From Kribbella sp. NBC_00382 (GTDB taxonomy: Bacteria; Actinomycetota; Actinomycetes; Propionibacteriales; Kribbellaceae), in NCBI RefSeq assembly GCF_036067295.1, contig NZ_CP107954.1:1488001-1552000 (forward strand): a stretch of 64,000 nt of DNA. The letters run 5' to 3'. A model generated the notes under the pieces. It did no database searches and was not told the DNA's origin. It worked only from the letters and a program-made list of their open reading frames with translations. A program made the translations under genes and the position numbers. Positions within the stretch are counted from its first letter, which is position 1; the number at the start of each line of letters is the position of its first letter. This document shows, piece after piece, positions 25,441-33,789 of this stretch.

Positions 25441-26703
25441 GTGCCCGCCGACCCCATCGACCCTGCTCTGCCCGCGCAGGACGTAGTACCGGCTACTGCA
25501 GCCTCTCTGCAGCGGGGGACGTTGCGCGTGCTGGTCGCGAGCAACGTGCTGGGTGGAGTGGCTGTCGCCAGCGGGTTCGCGGTGTCGGGGTTGCTCGCGG
25601 AGAACATCTCGGGGTCGACCTCGATGGCGGGGTTCGCCGCCACCTCGACGACACTCGGTGCCGCGATCCTCGCCGTGCCGTTGGCCAAACTGGCTCGCTC
25701 GCAGGGGCGGCGCAGCTCGCTGACCGCGGGCTACCTGATCGCCACCGCGGGCGCGCTGCTCAGCATCGTCGCTGCGCAGATCGACTCGCTGGCGCTGCTG
25801 CTCTTCGCAGGCTGCCTGTTCGGCAGTGGCTCGGCAGCGAACCTGCAATCCCGGTACGCCGCGACCGACGCAGCCGACCCCAAACACGTCGCCAGCTCGC
25901 TGTCGCTGGTCGTCTGGGCCACCACCATCGGCGTCATCGTCGGCCCCAACCTGACCGGCGTCGGCGGCTCGGTCGGCACCTCGCTCGGCGTACTCGCCCT
26001 GGCCGGCCCCTACGTCTTCTCCGTCGCGGCCTTCGGCCTGGCCCTGGCCACCGTCTGGTTCGGCCTGCGCCGCCTCCAACAGGTCACCGTCAGAACCACT
26101 CTCGAACGCCAGCCACTCGCCTCCACCTTCCGCACCGTGATGGCGATCCCGCACGCGAGACTCGGCCTGATCGCGATCGCCTCCGCGCACGCGGTGATGG
26201 TCGGCGTGATGTCGATGACGTCGGTTCACCTACGCCACCACGGCGCCTCGCTCACCATCGTCGGCTTCGTGATCAGCGGCCACGTCGCCGGTATGTACGC
26301 CCTGTCTCCCGTGATGGGCTACCTCGCCGACCGGATCGGCCGGATCCCGACCATCGCCATCGGCCTGACCATCCTGGCCGGCGCGATGACGGTCGCGGCC
26401 CTCGCGCCGGACGACGCCCACGGCCTGACGGCGATCGCTCTCTTCCTGCTCGGCCTCGGCTGGTCCGCCTGCCTGGTGGCCGGCTCGACCCTGCTCTCCC
26501 GCTCGGTCCCGGACGAGATCCGTACCTCCGCGCAGGGCCTGTCCGACCTCACGATGGGCATCTTCGCCTCCCTCGCCGGCACCAGTGCGGGCCCGATCCT
26601 GGCTCAGCTCGGCTTCCACTGGCTCGCAGTACTGTGCGGCCTTCTGCTGGTACCGGTCGCTCTGCTCACGCTCACGACCAGAACTGTCCGTACTGCGAGT
26701 TAG
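25441..26703 (+). CDS. MFS transporter (12 TM)
   Basis: 420 residues with about 12 hydrophobic segments and a GTG start. The second half carries the duplicated MFS motif YLADRIGRIPTIAIG. The substrate cannot be read. It diverges from the hexosaminidase with a gap of about 110 bases, so transport of a related sugar is possible but unsupported. Confidence 0.82.
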   Translation: MPADPIDPALPAQDVVPATAASLQRGTLRVLVASNVLGGVAVASGFAVSGLLAENISGSTSMAGFAATSTTLGAAILAVPLAKLARSQGRRSSLTAGYLIATAGALLSIVAAQIDSLALLLFAGCLFGSGSAANLQSRYAATDAADPKHVASSLSLVVWATTIGVIVGPNLTGVGGSVGTSLGVLALAGPYVFSVAAFGLALATVWFGLRRLQQVTVRTTLERQPLASTFRTVMAIPHARLGLIAIASAHAVMVGVMSMTSVHLRHHGASLTIVGFVISGHVAGMYALSPVMGYLADRIGRIPTIAIGLTILAGAMTVAALAPDDAHGLTAIALFLLGLGWSACLVAGSTLLSRSVPDEIRTSAQGLSDLTMGIFASLAGTSAGPILAQLGFHWLAVLCGLLLVPVALLTLTTRTVRTAS

Positions 26704-26713
26704 CGTGACTCGT

Positions 26714-27169
26714 ATGACTGAGGTGAGCCTGCGGCAGATCACGCCCGACGACCTGCCGGCTCTGTTCGAGAACCAGTACGACCCGGCCAGCGCGGCGATG
26801 GCCGGCGTACCGAGCAAAGAGGAAGCCGACTTCTACGCCCACCGCGAGCGGGTCCAGGCGAACCCGGCGAACGAGCTGCGGGCGATCATCGTCGACGGCG
26901 AGGTGGCCGGTGACGTGGTCAGCTGGGCCGACGAGGGCGGCCGGCACGTCGGCTACCGGATCGCCCAACGATTCTGGGGCCGTGGGATCGCGACCGCCGC
27001 ACTGCAGCTGTTGCTGAAGGAGATCACCGAGCGTCCGCTGAACGCCGACCTGCTGCAGAGCAACGTCGGCTCCCGGCGCGTGCTGGAGAAGAACGGTTTC
27101 CGGCTCCTCGGCCCGGACGAGCAACCCGCCGAGGCCGAGCCGGACTGCCACTACTTCCGCCTCGACTAA
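26714..27169 (+). CDS. GNAT-family N-acetyltransferase
   Basis: 151 residues from ATG 26714 (GTG 26705 possible). The acetyl-CoA loop RFWGRGIATAAL and the later NVGSRRVLEKNGFRLLG are typical of RimJ/RimL-like GNATs. The start lies 10 bases after the MFS stop, so it is likely co-transcribed. It ends with a 4-base overlap with the convergent GNAT gene. Confidence 0.85.
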   Translation: MTEVSLRQITPDDLPALFENQYDPASAAMAGVPSKEEADFYAHRERVQANPANELRAIIVDGEVAGDVVSWADEGGRHVGYRIAQRFWGRGIATAALQLLLKEITERPLNADLLQSNVGSRRVLEKNGFRLLGPDEQPAEAEPDCHYFRLD

Positions 27170-28044
27170 TTGCTCTTAGCAACATAGTTGACGGTTCGCA
27201 GCCCGGGCCGGAAGCCGATGCTCTGGTAGAGCTTGGCCGGAATCGGGTATCCGTCGTCACCCCGCGGACAAACCCGCGCCTCGACCCCGCCGAGCTCCTT
27301 CAGCGCATGCAACGCGCCAAGGTTCACCGCCTGCCCCAACCCGAGCCGCCGGTACTCCGGCGCGCAACCGACAGGCTCGACCAGGCCCGCCCGGTGCTGC
27401 TCGTCGAGCCAGATCAGCGCGCTGGCCACGAACTCACCATCGGAGTTCTCGACCACCCAGTCGAGCTCCGGCCGATACGGCCAGCTGCTCATCACGGCTG
27501 CCATCGCGTCGGCGGTCATCTTGGACGGCGCGACGTCCGACCAGGCGGCCCGATGAACAGCGGCCCGCTTCTCGATCTCGTCGGCACGGGCGTGGCGCAA
27601 GGTGAAGCCGGGCGGGACTTCCGGCGTACCGAGATTGTCGAGGCCGAGGTTGTGGTGGGTGTAGTAGGCGCGGCCCTCCTCAACGCTGAAGCCGGCCGTC
27701 TCCAGGGCGGCGATCAGGTGGGTCTCGCTCTCCAGCACGCTGCAGAGGAGTTCGCCGGGGCCGACCAGTTCGCGGAACCAGTCGAAGACCTCGTCGGCCA
27801 CCTCAGGCCGCGCCGGATCGACGACGAGCAGCATCCCGTTGCCCTCGATCCAGCCCCACGCGACGTCCTGGTCCCCGTCGTTCCACAGCGCGATCCGCCA
27901 GCCGGCCCGCCGCTCCGGCGACACCGAGGCCAGCTCCCACGCGATATCGCCGATGTGGAAGCGCGATCCGGCTCCGTAGATCCGCTGGACAAGGTCCTGC
28001 ATCGCCCGGTCGTCAGCTGATCCTGCATGGTCGCGACGCTGCAC
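27166..28044 (-). CDS. GNAT-family N-acetyltransferase, two-domain
   Basis: 292 residues. GTG 28044 is chosen because GGAGG lies 6-7 bases upstream. The N-terminal half is a degenerate GNAT-like domain. The C-terminal half has the acetyl-CoA motif CAPEYRRLGLGQAVNLGAL and the ending YQSIGFRPGLRTVNYV. Acceptor unknown. It diverges from the methyltransferase by 47 bases. Confidence 0.82.
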   Translation of the reverse strand: MQRRDHAGSADDRAMQDLVQRIYGAGSRFHIGDIAWELASVSPERRAGWRIALWNDGDQDVAWGWIEGNGMLLVVDPARPEVADEVFDWFRELVGPGELLCSVLESETHLIAALETAGFSVEEGRAYYTHHNLGLDNLGTPEVPPGFTLRHARADEIEKRAAVHRAAWSDVAPSKMTADAMAAVMSSWPYRPELDWVVENSDGEFVASALIWLDEQHRAGLVEPVGCAPEYRRLGLGQAVNLGALHALKELGGVEARVCPRGDDGYPIPAKLYQSIGFRPGLRTVNYVAKSN

Positions 28045-28091
28045 GAGATCCTCCGGACGGCCCGCTGCGGGCGGTTGTTTAGGGTTGCGGC

Positions 28092-28790
28092 GTGGCGAAC
28101 ATAGCGGAGGGTGGGATCCCCAGTCCCAACATTTGGCACCATCCCGCCGTGTACGAGGTGGAGAACCATGCGGTCGATCCGGACGGTGTGATCGAGCCTG
28201 CGATGCGGGCAATCCGCGACTGGGCCGGGGCGACCGTGCTGGACCTCGGCTGTGGGACCGGCTTCCACCTGCCGATGTTCGCGGCTACGGCAGGACGGGT
28301 GATCGGGGTCGAGCCACACGGTGAGCTTGCGGCGATCGCGCGTCGGCGTACCAAGGACCTGGCGAATGTCGAGGTGCGGCAGGGGACGGCGCAGAAGGTA
28401 CCGGTGCCGGACGCGTCGATCGACGTGATGCATGCGCGCTGGGCGTACTTCTTCGGGCCGGGCAGCGAGCCGGGGCTGGCCGAGCTGGACCGGGTGATGC
28501 GCCGGGGCGGGACCGCGTTCGTGATCGACAACGATGGCTCGCGGTCGACCTTCGGGCGCTGGTTCAGCGAGAGCTATCCGATGATCAAACCGGCTGAGGT
28601 GGAACGCTTCTGGCTCACCCGCGGTTGGCAACGGACGCCGTTGGACATGGGCTGGCGGTTCGAGCGCCGCGAAGACCTGGAGGCCGTGATCCGGATCGAG
28701 TTCAAGCCCGCCGACGCCGAGCGCTACATCGCCTCGCACACCGGCGTCGAGGTCGACTACGCGATCAACCTGTGGAGCAAGACTTACTGA
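28092..28790 (+). CDS. SAM-dependent methyltransferase
   Basis: 232 residues from a GTG start. Class I fold: motif I VLDLGCGTGFHLP, acidic end of strand 2 VIGVEPHGE, motif II-like VPVPDASIDVMHARW, then LDRVMRRGGTAFVIDND. Acceptor unknown. The long C-terminal part (WRFERREDLEAVIRIEF) is of the Methyltransf_11 kind. Confidence 0.85.
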   Translation: MANIAEGGIPSPNIWHHPAVYEVENHAVDPDGVIEPAMRAIRDWAGATVLDLGCGTGFHLPMFAATAGRVIGVEPHGELAAIARRRTKDLANVEVRQGTAQKVPVPDASIDVMHARWAYFFGPGSEPGLAELDRVMRRGGTAFVIDNDGSRSTFGRWFSESYPMIKPAEVERFWLTRGWQRTPLDMGWRFERREDLEAVIRIEFKPADAERYIASHTGVEVDYAINLWSKTY

Positions 28791-28869
28791 ACACGCACTG
28801 AGCTGCGGTGAACCTGAGCCTCCACTACGGTGAGCAATCGCACCCCGACGTAGGAGGCGCCAAGCCGGA

Positions 28870-29418
28870 ATGGACGGACTGCTGCTCGACAGGCTGCCCG
28901 GGGTGCCACAGCGGCTCCAGCTTGTCAGAGGTGAGCAGCGAGCCCTGGTAGTGCCGGATGCGACTACCGCCCGCCGGTTGGCCGATCTGGTCAGCGGACT
29001 CGAGGAGCCGTCGCCGGGCGCGACCATCGAGCGCAGCGGCGCCGTCCGCCTCGTACCGGCCGAAGGTGGTCTCCTCCCCCACCTCACTGTGCTCGAGAAC
29101 GTCGTCCACGGCCACACGGTCACCCACCGCGTCACCCGTCGCGCAGCAGAGGAAGAGAGCCGGGTCACCGCACAACGCTGTGGACTGGAAGACGTACTGA
29201 AGAGCTACCCCCACGAGATCACCTCCGGTCGTCGCCGCCTGGCCGGAGTCGCTCGTGCGCTTCGTGCTCACCCCGCTGCGATCGTGCTGGAGGATGCGGC
29301 AGGCCTGCCTACCTGGGGATCGCTTCTGTGGTTCGACAACCCCGAGCTGTGGTTCCCGGTGCTCCTGCTCATCACTACCGACCAGGCCCGTACTACGGGA
29401 TTCCACTATGCCGACTAG
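28870..29418 (+). CDS. Degenerate ABC ATPase-like protein (nucleotide motifs lost)
   Basis: 182 residues that follow the layout of a sugar-type ABC ATPase but lack its active motifs. Where Walker A should be, the sequence is ALVVPDATTARRLADLVSGL (no GKS/T). The Q-loop position reads VPAEGGLLPHLTVLENV (no Gln). The signature region is EITSGRRRLAGVARALRAHP and Walker B has become AAIVLEDAAGL. The switch His is missing and the C-terminal regulatory domain is absent. It is therefore predicted not to hydrolyse ATP. It overlaps the binding-protein gene by 11 bases, in an operon with a fused permease, so it is probably a structural subunit rather than debris. Confidence 0.7.
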   Translation: MDGLLLDRLPGVPQRLQLVRGEQRALVVPDATTARRLADLVSGLEEPSPGATIERSGAVRLVPAEGGLLPHLTVLENVVHGHTVTHRVTRRAAEEESRVTAQRCGLEDVLKSYPHEITSGRRRLAGVARALRAHPAAIVLEDAAGLPTWGSLLWFDNPELWFPVLLLITTDQARTTGFHYAD

Positions 29419-30661
29419 CCGCCGGGCCTTCCTCGGCGCCTCCGCCGCACTCCTGGCCACCGGCTGCTCCGGTACTGCGGATGTCCTCGGCCTCCGCCGA
29501 GCCGTGCGGATCGCAGTGAGCTGGAGCGGTCAGGAGCTGCGCGCCTTCCACTCCGTCCTCGACGGGCTCGGGCAACTGGATTACCCGGTCGAGGTGTTAC
29601 CGCTCGGCGACGACATCTCCACCGCCTTCGGACCGCGCTCTGCTCGCCGGCCGGACCTGGTGATGCTCCCGCAGCCGGGGCTCGTCCCACCTCACCAGAA
29701 GGATCTGGAATCGATGCCGGACGACCTGGCCGCTCGGGGCCGCGCGCGGCTCTGGGACGAGCTACTGGTGGTCGACGGCACGACGTACGGGCTGCCGTTC
29801 AAGACGGCTCACAAGTCCGCGGTCTGGTACCGGCCATCGGTACTGCGTCAGGTAGGGCTCAAGCCGCCCACTCAGTGGAGCGAGTGGCTCTACTTGAACA
29901 GGACGTTGTCGCTTAGTGGCATCAGGCCGTTGGCACTGGCGGCTGGCGACGGCTGGGTGCTCACCGACTTCCTGGAGAACGTACTGCTGGGTTCCTCGCC
30001 CTCTACGTACCGGGCCTTGGCCACGGCGGCCCATCCTCGGCCATCCGAGCAGCCGGGCGTTGCTGCGGCTCTGCGTCTTCTGGGGACGATGTGGTCGGCA
30101 CCTGGAGCGCTGGCGGGCGGAGTGGAGCGATCACTCGTGCAGCAGTTCCCCGATGCGATCGTGGAGGTCTTCGGGCATCGCCGGGCGGCCATGGTGCTCG
30201 CATCCGACTTCGCCGAACCCGTGGTGCGATCCTTCGCCGCGGATCCTGATGACATCGGCATGTTCACCTTCCCGCCGATCAGTCCTGGCGCAGCGGCGCC
30301 CGTGGTGGTCGGTGGCGACGTGATGGTGCTGCCCAAGCCGACCAGCGACGACGCCCGCGACCTCGTACGCCGTTTGGCCGCGCCCGCCGCTGTCGAGCCG
30401 TGGATCGCGGAGGGTGGCTTCCTGGCGGACGGTGTGACCAGTGGGTACTCCCCCGAGCTCACCCGGCTCGCCCTGCAGTTGGTGACGCCTGGTGCGTCGC
30501 TGCAGTTCGACCTGTCCGACCGGCTCGGGCCACTGGGCGACATCAACGGGCTGTGGCGCGTACTCACCGACTTCCTCGTCCGGATCGGCGGCCGCGGGAC
30601 CGACGTCGTACCGGAGGCCGTTGAAGCTGCTCTGGCCGAGCTGAAGAAGGTGGAGGGCTGA
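29408..30661 (+). CDS. ABC transporter substrate-binding lipoprotein (sugar type)
   Basis: 417 residues from ATG 29408. Twin-arginine-like start TSRRAFLGASAALL, then a lipobox with Cys20 (LLATGC). The mature part is a type-1 carbohydrate-binding protein (LPQPGLVPP, GTTYGLPFKTAHKSAVWYRP, AAMVLASDFAEP, GGDVMVLPKPT). It is anchored outside the membrane to deliver ligand to the fused permease next door; its stop overlaps that gene's ATG. Confidence 0.82.
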   Translation: MPTSRRAFLGASAALLATGCSGTADVLGLRRAVRIAVSWSGQELRAFHSVLDGLGQLDYPVEVLPLGDDISTAFGPRSARRPDLVMLPQPGLVPPHQKDLESMPDDLAARGRARLWDELLVVDGTTYGLPFKTAHKSAVWYRPSVLRQVGLKPPTQWSEWLYLNRTLSLSGIRPLALAAGDGWVLTDFLENVLLGSSPSTYRALATAAHPRPSEQPGVAAALRLLGTMWSAPGALAGGVERSLVQQFPDAIVEVFGHRRAAMVLASDFAEPVVRSFAADPDDIGMFTFPPISPGAAAPVVVGGDVMVLPKPTSDDARDLVRRLAAPAAVEPWIAEGGFLADGVTSGYSPELTRLALQLVTPGASLQFDLSDRLGPLGDINGLWRVLTDFLVRIGGRGTDVVPEAVEAALAELKKVEG

Positions 30662-32445
30662 TGGGGCTGCAGAGCAACGGCCTGTCGCTCGAGATCGTCG
30701 GGCGTGAGATCAGTGGCCGTCCTGTGCCGGGCAAGCCGCGACGGCCTACAGGCCCTTATTTACTTGGCCTTCCGGCGCTGCTGCTGAGCTGCGTGCTGCT
30801 CATCCCCATCGCGGTGACCGTGGTGGCCGCCTTCAAGCGTCCGGACGGATCCTTCGGGCTCGGGAACTTTGCGGTGATGGGCGACCCGGCCGCCTTGCAT
30901 GCTGTCGGCAACAGCCTGGCGTGGATCGCAGTGGCGCTCGGACTGGTCGTGGTCGGATTCCTGCTGGCGCTGGTCAGCTATCGGCTGCCGGGGTTGTCGA
31001 CGTTTCTCCAGCCGGCGTTGGTGATTCCGTTCGCTGTCTCGGTGCTGGTGTCGGGGGCGACGTTCCGGCTCATCTATGACGCGACACCCGAGCGTGGCAC
31101 GGTGACGGCGATCTGGACCGAGCTGTTCGGCTCCAGCCCGGTCTGGCTCGGGCCTGGGCTGTTCTGGCTGGTACTGGTGTCGGCGTTCGGCTGGACCTGG
31201 CTCGGGTACGTCGTTTCGCTGTTCCGGGCAGGGCTGGATGCGATCCCGGATGACGTGAGCCGGACCCTGACGACTGAGGGCGTCACCGGGTGGCGACGGC
31301 TGCTGGCGTTGGAGTTGCCGTTGCTCAGGCCGATCACCGGGGTGGTGACGCTGACTCTGGTGATCGCGGCGGTCCGGGTGTTCGACCTGGTGCTCATAGT
31401 CGTCCCTGGGCCGATGCAGCGCGATGCAGACGTACTCGGGCTGAACTGGTGGCGGGCCACCAGCACCGGCGAGCCTGCGGGCCGTACGGCGGCTATGGGT
31501 GTGGTGCTGTTCGCGATAGTGGCCGCTGTGGCGGTGATCGGCGTCCGTGGATTGCGACGGCGCCGGTGGGCGATGCCGGTAAGTGTGGTGCCGGTGAGCG
31601 TGGTCCGGCCTTCCGTCGCCAGATCGAGGCCTAGCCGGCGGGCACGGCGGATCGGCTGGACGGTTGGTTTTGCAGTGGGCTTGATCTGGATCCTGCCCGC
31701 TCTCGTACTGGTGGCTACTGCGCTGCACTCGCCGCGGGAGGCGGGGCTGCGGGGGTGGTGGTCTCTCCACGGGATCGGGCTGGAGTCCTTTGCGGCTGCC
31801 GCCAATGCGGGCTTGTTGCGGGCGCTGCTATCGACACTGTTGATCTCTGCGGTCGCAACCCTTGTTTTATTGGTGATTGCGGTTCCTACTGCCTACCTGG
31901 TGGCCTGGGGTGGGTTGCCGCATTGGCTGGGGCGAGTGGTCACCTCGGCCTTTGTGGTGCTCGCGGTGACGCCGGTGCAGATGTATGCGGCGCCACTGCG
32001 GGATGCGATCGGCACGGCGGGCCTGGCTGGATCGCGGGTTGCTTTGGCGCTGGTACATGCGGCGGCTGGGTTGCCGTTCGCAGTACTGCTGCTGCGGTCG
32101 GCGTTTGCTTCGGCGTCGCCCGTGTTGGTGGCCGAGGCGTTGCAGGGGCCGGCTCGACAGAGCGCAGTACTGGCTACTGTGCAGCGTCGCTACCGGCCTG
32201 CTCTGGTGGCTGTTGCCGTGCTGGAGTTCGCTCTGGTGTGGAACGACTTCATCGTCGGGTTCCTGATCAGCGGGCCCGGTACTACGCCGTTGTCGCTGGT
32301 CTTGTGGGGAGAGGCCCGGCAGTTCTCGGCATCTAGCGGGACTGTTGCCGCTGCGGCCGTGGTGGCATCGATCGTGCCGGTGGTGTTGCTGCTGTCGTTC
32401 TGGCCGACCGTGGTGCGCGGGCTGACTGTGGGGAGCAAGCCGTGA
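30661..32445 (+). CDS. Fused two-domain ABC sugar permease (MalF-MalG type)
   Basis: 594 residues with two binding-protein-dependent permease domains in one chain, about six TM each. The first has a clear EAA loop (EGVTGWRRLLALELPLLRP). A basic linker (RRRRW...SRRARRIG) follows near residues 300-340. The second has a weaker EAA loop (EALQGPARQSAVLATVQRRY). Normally these are two genes. EAA loops dock onto ATPase subunits; here the only local partner is the degenerate ATPase, so either a distant ATPase serves it or the system no longer pumps. The coding strand is very G-rich. Confidence 0.8.
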   Translation: MGLQSNGLSLEIVGREISGRPVPGKPRRPTGPYLLGLPALLLSCVLLIPIAVTVVAAFKRPDGSFGLGNFAVMGDPAALHAVGNSLAWIAVALGLVVVGFLLALVSYRLPGLSTFLQPALVIPFAVSVLVSGATFRLIYDATPERGTVTAIWTELFGSSPVWLGPGLFWLVLVSAFGWTWLGYVVSLFRAGLDAIPDDVSRTLTTEGVTGWRRLLALELPLLRPITGVVTLTLVIAAVRVFDLVLIVVPGPMQRDADVLGLNWWRATSTGEPAGRTAAMGVVLFAIVAAVAVIGVRGLRRRRWAMPVSVVPVSVVRPSVARSRPSRRARRIGWTVGFAVGLIWILPALVLVATALHSPREAGLRGWWSLHGIGLESFAAAANAGLLRALLSTLLISAVATLVLLVIAVPTAYLVAWGGLPHWLGRVVTSAFVVLAVTPVQMYAAPLRDAIGTAGLAGSRVALALVHAAAGLPFAVLLLRSAFASASPVLVAEALQGPARQSAVLATVQRRYRPALVAVAVLEFALVWNDFIVGFLISGPGTTPLSLVLWGEARQFSASSGTVAAAAVVASIVPVVLLLSFWPTVVRGLTVGSKP

Positions 32446-33734
32446 CAGCGCCTGAGCCGGATAAGCCCGAGAAGCCCGAGCCTCGGCGGCGGGGCGACAT
32501 CCTGGGGATCAGTGCCCTCGCGGCCGGGCTGTTGTCCGGGCTGGCCGGCGACAAGCTTTCGCAGAGCATTGACGCCAGCGGCTGGATCAAGGTGGCGGGG
32601 ATCAGCCTGACGATCGTGCTGGCGCTGATCTGGGCGATCTACAACGCTCCCGTGGGGTTGCGCCGGTATCGACGCTGGCGTTCCCGGACGCCCCGGCAGC
32701 CCACTGAGCTGCATGCGGCCGCGGAGGAGGCTGAGCAGTGGCTGGTGTCGCTTGGCTCCGATGCGGGCGGGTTGGCTGCGGCGGAGTGGTTCCAGCAGGA
32801 GGAGCCGCGGTTGCGGGAGTTGCTGGTCGCGGAGAAGCCGCAGGAGGCCAATGCGGATGACATCGGCCGGATCTGCGATGCACTGGAGGCTTGGTACCTC
32901 CGGCGGCAGGACGGTCGGGGGTTGCTGGAGATCAGTGAGTTGCTGGCGGCGGTGGGTGATGCCTGTGGTCGGCGCGACCTGACAGAACTCGCGGCGGCGC
33001 GGGCGGCTACGGCGTACCGGCTTCTTGGGGATCTGGAGGCGGCGAGTACGCGGCTCGGGGTTTCGTCCAATGTGGCGACGCGGGGTCGGACTGCTGCGGC
33101 TCTGACCACGCGTCGGCAGGTCGAGCGGGCGCTGCTGCACCTTGCGCGGGCGGAGCAGGCACCGGCTGGGAACGACCGGGATGAGGCGGTACTGAACGCG
33201 CGGGACCGGTTGGACGACGCACGGCTTCGGAGGCCAGGGCCGGATCTCGCTGGTGAGATCGCCATCCAGCTCAACCTCGCGATCGTTCACCTCTATCAGC
33301 AGGATCCGGAGAGCGCGCTGGATCAACTGCGGCCCGCGGCCGCGCGGGCATCGGTCGCCGGCGATGCCAGCGCGCACGCCCACGCCCTCGAACTGCACGG
33401 CGTCGCCGCCTGGATGCAACGAAGCCCCAAAGAAGCCATGCGCTGGTGGCGCCAAGCCGCCCACCTGTACTCCGAGGTCGACGAACCCGAAGGCCGCGCC
33501 CGCTGCCTCCAACACCTCGGCTCAGCAGAGGTAGTCGCCCAACGCCTCGACAACGCCCGCGCCTACCTCGAACAAAGCGCAGCCCTCCGAGGCACCGAAA
33601 CAGGCCACCCCCTCCTAACCCGCTACCTAAAAGCAGCCCGCACCTCCGGCGAACCCTCACCCACACCCGAGGACCCACCCAACAGATCCACCACCAACTG
33701 GCTCCGCCAAAAACTCACCCGCTGGCTCCGCTGA
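32442..33734 (+). CDS. Membrane-anchored TPR-like protein
   Basis: 430 residues; the GTG start overlaps the permease stop (GTGA). A short acidic lead is followed by two hydrophobic segments (ILGISALAAGLLSGLAG and VAGISLTIVLALIWAIY). The rest is helical with TPR-like pairs (LRPAAARASVAGDASAHAHA, QHLGSAEVVAQRLDNARAYL). It is probably a membrane-bound scaffold for the ABC-like complex. Base composition flips within the gene: G-rich on the coding strand up to about 33,300, then C-rich to the end. Confidence 0.7.
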   Translation: MTAPEPDKPEKPEPRRRGDILGISALAAGLLSGLAGDKLSQSIDASGWIKVAGISLTIVLALIWAIYNAPVGLRRYRRWRSRTPRQPTELHAAAEEAEQWLVSLGSDAGGLAAAEWFQQEEPRLRELLVAEKPQEANADDIGRICDALEAWYLRRQDGRGLLEISELLAAVGDACGRRDLTELAAARAATAYRLLGDLEAASTRLGVSSNVATRGRTAAALTTRRQVERALLHLARAEQAPAGNDRDEAVLNARDRLDDARLRRPGPDLAGEIAIQLNLAIVHLYQQDPESALDQLRPAAARASVAGDASAHAHALELHGVAAWMQRSPKEAMRWWRQAAHLYSEVDEPEGRARCLQHLGSAEVVAQRLDNARAYLEQSAALRGTETGHPLLTRYLKAARTSGEPSPTPEDPPNRSTTNWLRQKLTRWLR

Positions 33735-33789
33735 ACAACCTGTGGATGGGGAACCTCGGTTTGTCGGTGGGGTCAATTAGGTTGTCAGC

